Of a stretch of DNA of 24,582 nt, positions 1-13,100 are shown piece after piece. The position numbers were made by a program, and so were the translations under genes. The stretch's first letter is position 1. The number at the start of each line of letters is the position of its first letter. Source of the stretch: Ophiothrix spiculata (lineage: Eukaryota > Echinodermata > Ophiuroidea > Amphilepidida > Ophiotrichidae); NCBI GenBank assembly GCA_000969725.1, contig JXSR01S045008.1. The stretch is one strand, 5' to 3'. Below the pieces are notes generated by a model, which ran no database searches, had not been told where the DNA came from, and was given only the letters and a program-made list of their open reading frames with translations.

Positions 1-1017
1 AAAAGTTGACCTGAGATCATCTGAGGTCATTTTAAGGTCACGGCCTATAATTCATGAACCCTTGACCCTATATGGATTAAATTTGGACCATGGATAGCTC
101 TTGACCCAAATGCAAACCTGTACCCGGGACCTGTACATCATTGACAAACCGCGATGACAGACGACACTAGCGGTCCGGGGACTGTGATGAATTTTTTGTT
201 ATTAGTACTCATAAGGCCAGTGTAAAGGAATTGCTTGCCATGGATCTATTATAAGGCAAAATAAAAATTTATTGGACAATTTAAACAAAATTCCATGGTA
301 GGGGTTACATTCACAAACAATGGGGCCCTGTTCTGGATTTCTGTTTAAACTTTCCAATAAATTATTGCTTGTCCTATAGGCAAAGTACAAATTTACAACA
401 TAAACAAAAATCCAGGGCAGAATCCTGTACCCTGGATTTCTGTTTAAACTGTCCAATAAATTATTGCTTTGCCTAGTATACCTCTGACATTATGTCTGCA
501 CCACAAAGTAAAAACACAGTATGTGCATTTATAAAATGTAACAATACTTCCTTTAATCATGCAATTTTCACTTGAATCCTCTCCCATGCTAGAAAGTTGT
601 ATTTATATATGTTTGATATGGTAGATACTGCCTTAAATTATGAAAAAAAATTGATCATCTGCTCATTTATGCAGGATTTCACCAAGGAAAAAGGAAGAAA
701 CTTGCAATACACATACTGCATATTTACTTTGTTGGGCAGCAGCTTTCTGTTCTTTGAAAATGAAAAAAATCAAATAAGTACTTTATGAAGAAAGTTGGAA
801 TTTCATTTAAAGAACTTATCTTTATCTACTTGTTTAAAATTAGTGTTACCATTTTAAACTTTGCAAATTCAAGATACTGGCATCCAAGCAGTCTAGATTT
901 CAACTATGCAAATGAAAAGTTACCATTCCTTAGAATAGTGAAAAATGTGTTTATCTTTGTGAAAAGTGCTATATAAAACTTGCATTTATTTATATTTTCT
1001 ATTTTTCATCCTAACAG
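1..1017. other. BLTP2 intron upstream of window exon 1; repeats only
   Basis: No exon was found. Positions 1-180 are rich in TGACC/GGTCA half-sites without clear periodicity. Positions 250-470 hold an inverted-repeat cluster, listed separately. The remainder (480-1010) is AT-rich with nothing recognisable. Confidence 0.5.
250..478. repeat. Alternating inverted-repeat cluster, MITE-like
   Basis: Four related arms of about 40 bp alternate in orientation: 250-294 (minus), 333-372 (plus), 378-416 (minus), 432-472 (plus). The plus arms share TGGATTTCTGTTTAAACT then TCCAATAAATTATTGCTT. The outer ends are TAAGGCAAA and TTTGCCTA. It looks like two nested or adjacent foldback copies with no coding capacity. 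Confidence 0.6.
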
Positions 1018-1196
1018 ATTCAGGAGACGGGTATCTCTGCCGATATCTCAGTTCGTCATTGTCATTTTAACTATGCCGATCAAGAGTTTACTTTCTGGGC
1101 CCATGTTATCAAGGAATACCAGGCCAAACGCAGGCTTTCAAGACCTCTATTTGGTCAACAGACACCTGTTACTAAATCAGACATTGCTTTAGAACG
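1018..1196 (+). CDS. BLTP2: BLTP2, window exon 1
   Basis: The acceptor follows ATCCTAACAG and the donor is CG|GTAAGT. It enters in phase 0 and leaves two bases (CG). The 59 codons contain SVRHCHFNYADQEFTFWAHV, aligning with the human stretch CIIHYRHQEFSHWL. The exon upstream was not found in positions 1-1017, so the preceding intron extends out of the window. Confidence 0.9.
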
Positions 1197-4100
1197 GTAA
1201 GTTGATTCATATTTGACCTAGGGCAGGGGAGGGGGAGGCACTCACATATCATTGTGTAAGCAGGTCTTACCAGAGATTTTTAAATAGACCATTTAATCAA
1301 TTTTGTGAAATAATGCAATTTTTCTGCAATTTGCTTTGGGTTGCAATTAATTTATTGACCGAAAGTTGTCAAGTCAAAATGACACTTTAAGTAAAAAAAG
1401 TTGCAACATATTTTCTGGATGGGAAGAGGCTACAAATATACCCTTATTTAAGATTCTCGATAATCACTATTTGTTTGTAAAATCAACCTACTGTAAACAG
1501 GGTTATTTTCGCGACGGTTAATTTTTCACGAAATTCTCGAATCATCATTTAACCCTGAATGTAACACCTTGGGAATATGTTCATTTTATGTGTAGGTCAA
1601 TGTAGTGAAGCTTGAAAATTCTAATTTAACATGCATGGAAAGGTCACAATTGTCGTGTGTCGTGAGAAATTCTGCTTGCGAAAATATCCCCGTTTACAGT
1701 TTTTCCTTTGGTATCAATGTAAACCAGAGCTGCTCTTGCAAGTGATCTTTTGTGTTTTAGACTTGATTGGTCTATCAGTTTAAAAAACATTTCAATAAAT
1801 TTTAAAGAATTTTAGGAATGATAATCATACATTATAGATTAAACAGATATCAGTCTCTGCTACTTATTCATTAACTTCTGCTGTCTTGTCTAATTAGACT
1901 AAGGCACTATAAAAATGCTAGATGGTCTCATGGACTGACAGCATTTTAGTCCAAACCAATCAAATTCTTTTTATTTTAACATTTTATTACATTTATACTT
2001 CCAGAGTCAAACCCACCAATTTCATAGAACAATTTTGTCTACCTGTTGATGTGACCTTTGACCTGAATGACCTTTCAAGTCACATGAACTGGCCCAGGAT
2101 GCCATCCTGTCTAGTAGTCCTTGCTGGTCTGAGGAGTGCAGTACACATCACCACAGATGCAGGTTAGTTATCGTTGTCGTAGAGATTACGTGGTGTCCCA
2201 GTTCCTGGCTTACATTTGACTTTGCAGTTGGAATTTATATTGCGATCAGTTTGATTTTGGTTCTCAAAACACAGCTTAATGTAAGTTAGTAACTTGATGG
2301 CATATTCCAGTAAGACCATTAAAAGGTATAGTTTATCTCAGAGATGTTGTCTCACTCATTCGCCATTTTTTTCTTTCCAACGTTTGTTGTTAGGGCCTTC
2401 TGCATACTGATGCACTTATTTATGCACATATTTGAAGAGCGTGACTTTGACTTAATTGACTTCATATACTCTGCAACTCCTCCAAATTGAGGTTAAACAC
2501 AGAGGTACTTTGTTGATTTTGATTGTTTACGCTCATGTTGTTGACGAGCGCATTAAGATTGGCGTACACGACAGGATCTGAAATGAAAAACAACTATGAG
2601 ATATAGTATAGAAACATTTATCATTTAGTAGACTTGAAAACTGTTGTATATTTGGTCAACAACTCTGAAATATTTAGAGCTGCTTGCCTAAGCATATAAA
2701 CATGCATGACGAGATATTTTCAAAATAGACCCTTGACATGATTTGCCATTGTGAGGAAAACACAGACTTTTTGCCATTATTCAAAACAAGGTTTTGCAGC
2801 AAAATACCTTATTTTTTTCATAATCAAGTCAATAACTTTCCATGTTTGTGTTATTACAGATTTTGTATTTGGGTAGATATTGTACACAGTACATAAAGTT
2901 GATTCAGAGTGTCTGACGTGGCTGCCGCACGAACAGCACAATGTTAAAATTTAAGAATGCAATCGAAGTCAAAAAATTTTGTGGCAAGCACGACGAACTG
3001 ATATATCAATTGCCTTGTCATTTAGGTTGCAACAACACATCGATTTAATTTTTTTAGCAACAGACTATCGCGGCAATATGCAAGTGTGTTGTGCTACATC
3101 TTGAAAACTCAAAATTGCAAATTTGGAGTCTTTCTCAGCTACCCACACAACTGTGTCAGTTGCTGGTACACAGGTTTTAGTCTTATTTTTACCTATGTAA
3201 CACAATGGACCCAAGGAATTTAGAGCTGGGAACTTTATTGCAGCCATTTTGTCGTCGCTCATTGATCAGAGTTGTTGTGCCTCTGGAATTGTTCTAAAAC
3301 ATATTAATAGCTAGGCAGATCCCGTAAATGTTTGTGTTTCCAGAAGCGTCAGTTACAACTTGCTCTGAGCTAGTGAACCAATTTTCCACCAATTCTTCTT
3401 CAAAGGAATCTCAAGTTTTGGCATGCGTAGTCGTAAAATGTAAAACTTACTATTATAACTCTCCCTTAATGAGCAACACTTGAAGATGGCAGCCATCCCA
3501 AATTGCTTATGGTTGTCAAAATTAGTACTGACATCCTTTTATATATTGCTTGAATTGGCCCCAGCTCAAAACAACATAATGACCGCAACAGAAAAAAATT
3601 ATGATGACTACCACACAAATGATTTTCATTCTTGACCTCAACAAAAGTTTACTAACATTCTTTCAGCTTGCTTTTCATTTTAAATTTTTAACCCACCTTT
3701 ATCCTTTGGCGCAAATGACTTGACTTTCTCAAAATCCAGACCACCTTACAGAGGGGTATAGAAATAATAAATGAAAGAAAAATGTCTGCAGTGTTCATTC
3801 TTGGGTGTTTTATTCTCAAATTGAGTGGTATGTCAGGATCATGCTTAACCAGCTATAAATTAGCATTTTTGAGACAGCAAATTGTCTTTTGTTTATGATA
3901 TAATTGGAAGGAACCTTATGGTGCCACATTACTGCCTTTGTGTATTGACTGTTATCAAAAAACCCTAGTCCTAAAACTAACCCTAAATCCTAACTCTAAC
4001 CCTAACTTGACTCTAATTCTATAATTTCTGATTGGACCTATGGTACATTTGATCCAAAAATTCCATGAAAAATAAAATGCAGACTGTAGGGACCTATATT

Positions 4101-7100
4101 TTCTGGTTGTACTTATAGTACACTTTATCAAAGATGCATTGAAAACCAAAATGCAAAGTGTGGGGCCTATATTTTTGTAAATAAAAAAAACCCCTCATGC
4201 TGGTCTGCCCTGCGCTCTGCTGATTTTGCATTTTTAAATGATCCGTAGTGATAAATTTGTAACCAGTTATTAATAGATGTGGTTCTTTAAGGGTTGTCAC
4301 GCATTAATATAACTTAGTTGAAAGATGAAACTTTGCTTGCATGATGCTGCAGAAGAATTAACCTGTGTTCATTTATAGCTACTGATTGATTTATAAAATT
4401 TGCATTTTGTTTTCCTGTTTATTTTACTTTGATTTTATCATTTTAACCATTATTCATCTTGTGTATTACCTTGAAATGGATGCTGATTATATGCAAATAT
4501 TAATAGTATTGCTCTTTCAGAATCATTACGAGGTTGGCTGAGATTCTGTTGAGAGTCCAAGAATTCATTCTAATGAGAATCAATTCTCAGATTCTCCTAA
4601 ACTTTTCCAATCTGTATTCAGATTAAATGCAAAAGAATCTCAGTCTGAAATTTTTAGCAATTTTTCTCGGTTCATTTCATATTTCTGACCTCACAATAAA
4701 AACACCTCTTATGCAAATTATTGAATAGAGTGTTCATGATAACACCTTTTCACACTTCTTATTTTGGAAATTACCTCCTTGGAAAACAGTTTGTCTAAAA
4801 TTGGTGGTCCCCACAATCTTAACCCACTTGATGACAAGCTACCAGTTAGGCGCTGTCTCTTCAGGATTTTGTTACCATTAGCTCTCTCTAACCCATAATG
4901 TTTTGGAACTTTTTTTAAATTTCTAGTATGAGATATTGTGACATATAGTGGGGTTAGGTTTAAGGTCAATATCCTAAAAATGGTTACACCTAGACTAAAG
5001 TTTGTCATATTTAGCCAAGTTTTATTCTACTAGGAAAAATGTTCTAAAAATTTGAAAAATGAATCAAATTCTTAACATTTTAGTGTAAATGTTTAACAAA
5101 GACATTGTTTTTCACAAAGTTCTCCAAATAGTCCCATGTCTAACACTTTTGCGCATGCGGACCAATAGAACCATAGACCTACTTAGCATTTCAAAATTTT
5201 GAGGAAACATTGTTTTACACCATTATACCAAGTAGTGATCAGCATCCAGTCCATCGTAATACATCCATATTTTTCTTCCCATGGCATGGGCCTACTAACC
5301 TTGCATGTTCTTTTATTTTCATATCAATGTTTGACCTTTGACCCTTCCCAGAAGCCTCGGTACTTGGTAAGTTAATTGTTAATATACAGTATATAGAATT
5401 AGAATTTTGATTCAATATCATTTATAGTATTGATACTAACAAAACTTGTTTCTTATATTTTTTAAACTATTGATGCAGTGTTCTTATATTATGCCATGCC
5501 ATGATAATGGATTGAAGTAAAATAAAATATCTCAAGCCATTAGGTGTGTAGAATATCTTGCAAGTTGTTGATACACTCCCGGTCAAAAGTGTTTTCGCAC
5601 CCTTAAATACGGGCAAAAACGTAATTATTATATCAAACTACCAAGACTGAAAAAATTCATGTTTTTTAATGGTGCTTAATGTATCCAATATAAGAAATTT
5701 ATGTTTCCTCTGCTATTCGATCTTCCTTAACCATAAAAATGGCAGATTTTGATATGTTCCTATGTTGTTTATTATTCAATGCTCATTATCACCCTGTAGC
5801 CGTAAAGAACATTTTCAGGTAAAAAGTTTTCCACAAAATGTGCAGTTATGCATTTAAACTCTGTTTATTATGTGCAGAAGAAAGTACACAATATGTTAAG
5901 CACGCCATATTTTCAAATGCGATAAATGCAATTCTTGTTGAGTTTTTTAGATATATGTATGTAAAATGTAAATCCGAAAAAATATGGCGCAAATGATGAA
6001 CGGTTCTCGAAATATGGCTGGTTAAAGGTTCGGTGCGCAAACACTTTTGACCGGGAGTGTATGTTGAAATTATTGTTACATGGTCGTCGTCCAGGTAAAC
6101 ATTTGAAATATTGTGGGGTATTAATAGCCAAATGATGACAAATGTAAGACAAGTGAAAGAAAATGTGATTCCGTTTATCTCAAGCTTTTAAAATACCAAG
6201 TCTGTGACTTTGATTTTCATTTTATGAGAATGCTGTGGCCAATTTTTTTTTCATTACGATGAATAAAAATATAAAGGCAATATTTATTACTGCTCAAAAT
6301 TGAAAAACAAAACAACAACATTAGAAATATCACATGAAATTGTTAGATTCTTAGAGACGGGGGTAAATATCACTAACATATGAATGATAAATTGACTTTT
6401 GAGAAATCAACATCAAAATGTTGATGTCATAAGATACACCCAAGGGCTGAAATTGGCTACCTTTTGCTCTTACTTCTTGCTTAATACACACAAGACAGCT
6501 ATACTGTATAAGGCCAAAGAAAAAAAAATAGTCTGTCTCGGCTTCCCGCGCGCATAGCTTTTAAAAATCCAAATTTAGCGCATTTCTTTTTTTCAAAGGT
6601 TTTTCAGTTTTTTTCATCTTTTTTTCCTACTACAAAAGTTACACTCATATAAACATCTCATAAATTTGACTAGATATCAAGTAAATCAAAAGTTGCACTC
6701 ATATATAAACATCTCATACATTTGACTAGATATCAAGTAAAATATTATGATGTTTCCCCATTTTTCTGGTCAAAATTTGACTTGTATATAGCATCACATT
6801 TGACTCAAATTATATCAAAATTTGACCAAAAAAATAGTCAGATCATGTTTTTCTTGATATCTAGTCAAATTGACAAGACGATTTAGGAGTGTATTGCAGA
6901 CCACACTGATCACATGATATCAATGCTTTTGTTTAATTTTGGTATTATTTTTAATGCAATTTTAATTATGACCATATTTGAAATCTGAATAATAGGCCTC
7001 ACATTTCTTTCTTTTTTTCAGGTTCTGCAACACAAAAACCTTTCAGATATATTAGGTAAGTTGGGTATTTTGTTTTCCACAGGCCTTTTGATTGCTTTTT

Positions 7101-10100
7101 AGCAATATCTGAAAATGTGTTAACCCTAACGCCACCGAACCTCACAAAATCCCATTCCACGAAATCAAGAAAATCGCCTAAGTCCAAATACGTCATAGTC
7201 CGGAGTTAGCTATGATCACAGAATCGCTGCCATGGCAGCGCCTGCTCAGTGGCTTGACATAGTGATAATCGGTTTGGGCAGCGAGAGGTCCCGGGTTCGA
7301 ATCCAGGTGAAAACCCGTGATTTTTTACTTTAAAATTTCCGAGGAGATTTTGTTTTTAAACGAAGAGGTGCTTAAAAGTGTTAGGGTTAATGAATATTCC
7401 ACTGAAAGCTGCCATTCTTACAGTAATGTGCACATAATGTAACTAGCTGAACTCAAGAAGCATGCATCCAAAATCAAACCTGATCTCAAGAACTGCTGAG
7501 GTCCACCCCAGCCTGGTCCCAATTCCACCCCAGCCTGGCAAGAAGTAGTAAGAACAAAGCTTGGTTTACGGCAAATGATTCTCTCTATGCTTAGAAGCCC
7601 TGAAACAGTTACAGAGACAAGATTTTTCAAATTTACTAAAATGCATAGTTTGTAGTTTGCAAATTTTTATATAGTAATTGAGTGGAATTTATAGCAGTCA
7701 AAATCAAAATAATGTTTGTTATTTTCATGATTATTTGAGGTCAAAGAATCTTTAGGTTACAGAAAAAAGGATCATATTCATATAATTTGTGGTTTTTTTT
7801 TGTGCTTGGTTTGATGCAAGTTTTCAATACACAATTCCATACAAAGATATTGAAAAATATTATTTTCATTGCAGAGGTAGTATACAAGGAGAGCAATTAT
7901 GTTGCCAAATTGGTGATTCTATGCGCATCCCAGGGGGCGCTGTACCAGGCAAACATGTATGGGGGACACCATGTGCAATCAATACTGTTAATATTAAGGT
8001 GGGTAGTTTTTATTATATGTGTCAAACACATATCCAGGATTTTGCAGCATATCACAAACTAATAATTTGTCGTGTGAGTGAAAGAAAGTCGTATCTCCAA
8101 TGGCTGCCCTAAGTTATATTTAATTTATTCCTTGTCATAACAATGTGAAAAATCCCTCAAAATTTTCCTCTCTTATGTCAGTGGTTCTTGAAATGGTTCT
8201 TCAGGTGATGGTGTCACCTGAAGAACCATTTCAAGAACCACTGACCCAAGACTGGAGGTCATGCAGTGTGCAATCTAAATCTATGATGTAAGGCAGCTAT
8301 TGCAGATACGACTTTCTTGCACTAACATGACGAGGAGTGAAGTGCTGACTGAAGATTAGAGAAGCAGTAAGCCGTTTCAAGGAAGTAATAATGAAGCACC
8401 CTAGTTAAAATTAAGCACAGTTATTTTCTGCACACCTATTGAAATACTTCAAAGGAAAAATAGGTCATTTTCCAGGAATCTGAACCTCAAAAAACTTTTT
8501 ATTCCCCAAATGCCTCAATGAAAAAAAAAAATCCGGTGCCACATTTGGATTTATGACTTCATTTTAGCATCATTCTAAAACAGCATAAATGTTTATAGAA
8601 AAGTAGGAATGGTATGTGCGTTAGGGATTAATTAAAAATAAATAAACATATATTTACAAAACATAGCTGTATGTCCATGATATGCATATCAATCCCTAAA
8701 ATTGTTCTCAAATCACTGAGAAGCATTTCTATATGGCTATATCCTATTCATAATTTAACATTTGACATTGTAGTTGATATCATTAAGACAAAATGTTGTA
8801 TTTAAGCAACACTGAAAAGCGTTATTACATTATTTATTTCGAGGGCTGAGCCCGGGGTTTATCTTTTGATTTATAATTTGATGTTCTTTTCAAATAAATG
8901 ATGTGACAGAAAAGCAAAATTGAAATTGAGTAAGCTTAATATTTACTCAAGCATTGTCAGACTGTGGTATAACTCCAGGAGGGGTACTTAGTACAGAAGT
9001 GATTACAGGGATGTGCCTCCAACTTTGGTAGCAAAATCAGGCTGTCTGGTATGCCAATGGGTCCTTTTTTCTTTGCAAAATTTGGTATTTTGATGAGTCG
9101 GGTTTTTCAAAATTTTCTGAAATTTGCACCAAAATGGTGCAAAATTCACAGAAAGTTTTAATTTTTATACATATTTGACTCAAAATTTGGGCACTTGGTA
9201 TATGGATGGGTCCCTTTTTCTTGAAGTTGGTATATACATGGGTTGTACTTTACATTTCTCAGCGGCACACTCCTACCAAAACCAAATTTGAGTACCTTCC
9301 CCGGGGGTATAACATTTAGAACATTTTAGTATAAATGCAAAATGAATCAATATGATAAAATAACAAGCATACTATATTTCAAACAAACAGGTTAATATAA
9401 CACCAATGCTGCTAGAGGTTGAGGGCGCTGTGCAATCGTTACAACTGGAAAGCTCACAAGAGCTCCATCAAGTTATACAACACTGCATAAAGACATTAGT
9501 TGGAATTAGCAGCAGTAAGGCTGACGGTAAAAAGAAACCACGGATGAGACCGGTTAAAGCCAGTATTAGTAGGCCTAGTAGGCGATACCAGGTGCTGATC
9601 CGATTGGAGGATATAGATGCTTTTGTTTGTAGCGATATCCCAGGTGAGCATGGAAACCATTAATAAGTCTGGTTGAAGCCAGCTTCAATTGGCCTTGTAG
9701 GTGATACTAGGCTGGTAAAATCATTATAAATAGCTTTTTCTCAAATTATAAACCTTGTGGGAAATACCAGGCCGGTTGAAGAAAGAGGGCGATAACAGTG
9801 GATCAGGCTAGTTGAAACCAGGTTCCCTAGACCTTTCATCTCGTAGGCAATTCCAAGCTGGTTAATGCCAGATTTAGTAGGACTTTTTAGGTGATTCCAA
9901 GCATTAGGAGGCTTTTAGGCGATGCTAGACAAGTAAATGGCAGCTTCAATATGTTGTAGCCAGCCTTGGTAGGTCTTGTAGGTGATACCAGGCAGGTTGG
10001 AGCCAGTATCGGTAAGTCTTGTAGGCTATTGCATGTATCAGATCACATGAAATTGAATAATCATCGTTAAACATTATTTCTTGATGATATTTTTCTGTAT

Positions 10101-13100
10101 TCTCAGAATCAAATCTAAGAATGATAATATCTTGTCTTTTAGAGTGTCTGACAGCTCGCATCGATACTGTGGAAGTTGACTCTTCACCCAGTCTATCAAC
10201 AGCATCCATTGAAGGCATCAAGTTTAGAAGAATCAAATGTGATACCAAAGTAAGTGATGCGGCAATATTCTGTTGGCCCCACAGCAAAGCACGCTTTTTG
10301 CAGATCATTTGTAGAATAAACCATCACTGTGGGAACATTAGTTACCCCTGCTTCTTCACGAAATGCCATATTCCATGAGGTCGTCAGGCTAAATGGAATA
10401 TGGCAACAGACCCTAGATGTTTCCTGTATTTCGTAAGAACAAGCAGGGTGCAACAAATTTATCCTGTAAAGTGTACATGATTTTTGTAATCTCATTGGTA
10501 AACCTACCATCAAAAACAATAATAGTTGTAAAAGCCTTGTAAACAAAGCATTAAAAACCCTGAGTTACAACCATGCCGCAACACCTTGTTGGATAGGAGC
10601 GTATTGATCTGTGTGTGTACGCTCGTATAGAGGAGCGTATTGATCTGTGTGTGTACGCTTGTATATATTCGGGCTTGGTAAGCTTTATTTCCAAAAATCA
10701 TGAATACTGGTTTTGTTTTAAATGTGTTTGACCAATGAGATTACAGAAATCAGGCACACTTAAGGATAATGATCTTTATATCATGATTACAGTGATTTGA
10801 GCCGTGCAATAGTTTGTACTATTGCACGGCATGAAACAAACCTATGTGATATCATGATATAAAACAAATATTGAATGCATATGCACGTGCAATAGTATAC
10901 AAAATATATCATTCGGTCAAATTAGGACTGATCCATTTCACTCGGCAAAAGTCCAAATTTGACCTCATGATATATTTTGTACTATTGCACTCTCAGGCAT
11001 TCAATATTTGTATAATATGTATTCAAGGGGTGTTCAATAAGTTTGTGGCCCAAGGTAGAACAGAATAACCCATAATATTTTGATTTATTTGTTTTGTAAT
11101 TGAACTTGATTAATGAACATTGGAGAAGTTTCAAGTAAATGTCTGTTCTTGTTTTTATGTTCAGAGTATTCAAACTAAAGTTAGCAATTCAAAAATGAAA
11201 AAACAAATTTTGTCTGCACCTTACCACTCAAAATAAACCCTGTAACTTTTAAATTTTCAAGTAACTTTTGTGCTTATTTTAAGCCAATCGAGGGCTAGCT
11301 TGGTTACCATGGCAACCAAAAAATTGAGAAGCGTCTATCAAAACTTGAGGGCTACAATATGGTGGGTTACAAATGTTTGCATAAAGAGAAAGATGTAAAG
11401 AAGGCTATTGAAAGGTACCCCACACAGGCTCAACCCTCCCCTTTACTAATTAATTAGTAAGGATATTCTTTAGTGTGATTTCATCCTGTTCATTGTTGTT
11501 GTTTTGTTGTTTTGTGACAAGGTCGTTTATTTCATTTCAGATTTGTCAGTGTCTAGGGTATGCCAAGCTACCAGGAGAAGCAATCTTAGATGTCAAAGAA
11601 ATCACATGTAAACATACTGCTGAAAATAAGGTAGGAATCCTAGCTACTATAGTAATGGTAGAGTTGTAAACAAAGCTTATCCCTAACCCTCCTCAGTCCA
11701 AAAAAATCCAACAAGCAAAAATCAAGAAATTCGCCCAAGTCCAAATACGTCAAAGACGTGGGCTACAAATGGGCACGAAAGTGCTGGCATGGCAGGCCAT
11801 ACTCGGTGGCTTGCCATAGCTGGACATTGTAACGAGATGCGAGAGGTCAGGGGTTTGAATCCCAGGGGAAACGGAAAATGTTTCTATGATGTATTAGGAC
11901 TTAGATTAGGACTTGAGATAGATTTTAAGCATTTAGAAGTTAGGTTTATTGATGAGCTGATGCTAATGGTGGGTAATAATATTTTCTTGGTTTTTAGTCC
12001 AGAATACACCATATGGTGTATGTTGTTACCCGTTTATGACACCAACTTGATGCTATGGTCACATAAGCCGAAGGAAGCCGCAATGCCGCAGCACCGCAAC
12101 ACCAGTGTGACATCGGTATGACACCAGTGAATGTTTGCAATGCCCGTTCGGTCACCAGTCGGCGACTGGTTGTTATGTGACCATAACTGAAGGCATCGTA
12201 TATCAGTTGCAAGGTTTTAACTCAGAATTAAACTCGTGCAGCAAGCTTCCGGCATCTCTATGGCTCACGGACACTGGTTGATCACCGGCCAGTGTCCGGT
12301 CGGTGTCAGGTGATTACTACCTGGTATGATGCCGTAAACACATTGTAACCTCGCCGCAAGGTTATGTGACCAGGGTATGTGGAGGAACAGCATTAAAAAT
12401 AGGTTAATAAATGCACTTTTCATGTCATGAGTGAAACAAGACAGAATTAATGCACGTATGATCAGTTTTGATGTATCCAATTTGTGAGGCCTGTAGGGGT
12501 CACAAAGAAATAATATTGCATCTTTTGTGAAATGAAATTAGGCTTTTATATGGCCAGCAAAATTCATAACTAAATAAATAATCACCCAACAGAAACAATG
12601 TAACATTTGTACACTAAACGCTTGTCATGCAAACATGATGCAGTGTTGCCAAAAAAAATCAGCCGAAGTAGCGGTAGATATTCGTGAAAAGTAGCCCAAA
12701 ATCGGAAAAAGTAGCACAATTGTAAATTTTGACGAAAATGCAACGGATAGCGCATTAAATTGCATATTTCATCATTTTAAACCAATTTGTATTTGTTTAC
12801 GCTCCTAATTTAGGTTGATAAGAAGGTTTTTTGTTTTGTTTTTTTTTGATTTTTTCAAAACGCAACCCCGGAAATAGCACATTAAAGAGGCCGCCCGACG
12901 CCCCGTGTCGGTAAATCCCCAACCCATGGGCATAATCCCTTAATTAATAGAACCCATTAACGATTGTTACACTCCGAAGTGGTCATTTATGGTGGTTTAT
13001 CTTTTCAACTATGGACTTCTTAGGTGTTTCGCCGCGGAATCTCATAAAAAAAAACCTTTGTTACACTTGAATGATCAATTACTACGATCAGTTACAAATT

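Larger units (their letters stand above)
2163..7021. other. BLTP2 intron 2 (4.9 kb), repeat-filled
   Basis: The longest complete intron. It holds telomere-like repeats (3961-4014), a short tandem duplication (4040-4185), a possible LINE tail (4718-5008, minus), a Tc1/mariner MITE (5574-6059) and a tandem plus inverted repeat (6636-6880). No exon is supported between the phase-compatible exons at either end. Confidence 0.7.
7999..9390. other. BLTP2 intron 4; foldback and short DNA element
   Basis: Contains the 8067-8333 foldback and the 8974-9305 element. The AT-rich stretch 8340-8960 holds nothing recognisable. Confidence 0.6.

Noticed and set aside
3065-3262. 65-codon minus-strand open frame in intron 2
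   Set aside because: No family resemblance and no splice or start context; probably chance.
7250-7304. Possible true tRNA gene
   Set aside because: A and B boxes are present, but no paired acceptor stem is visible and a second diverged copy exists, so a SINE fits better.
10997-11060. Mariner-like end (GTGTTCAATAAGTTTGTGG) at about 11030
   Set aside because: No matching inverted end or TA-flanked partner was found within the following 500 bp.
11789-12121. 110-codon plus-strand open frame
   Set aside because: It runs across the tRNA-related SINE and inverted-repeat debris; no protein family is recognised.
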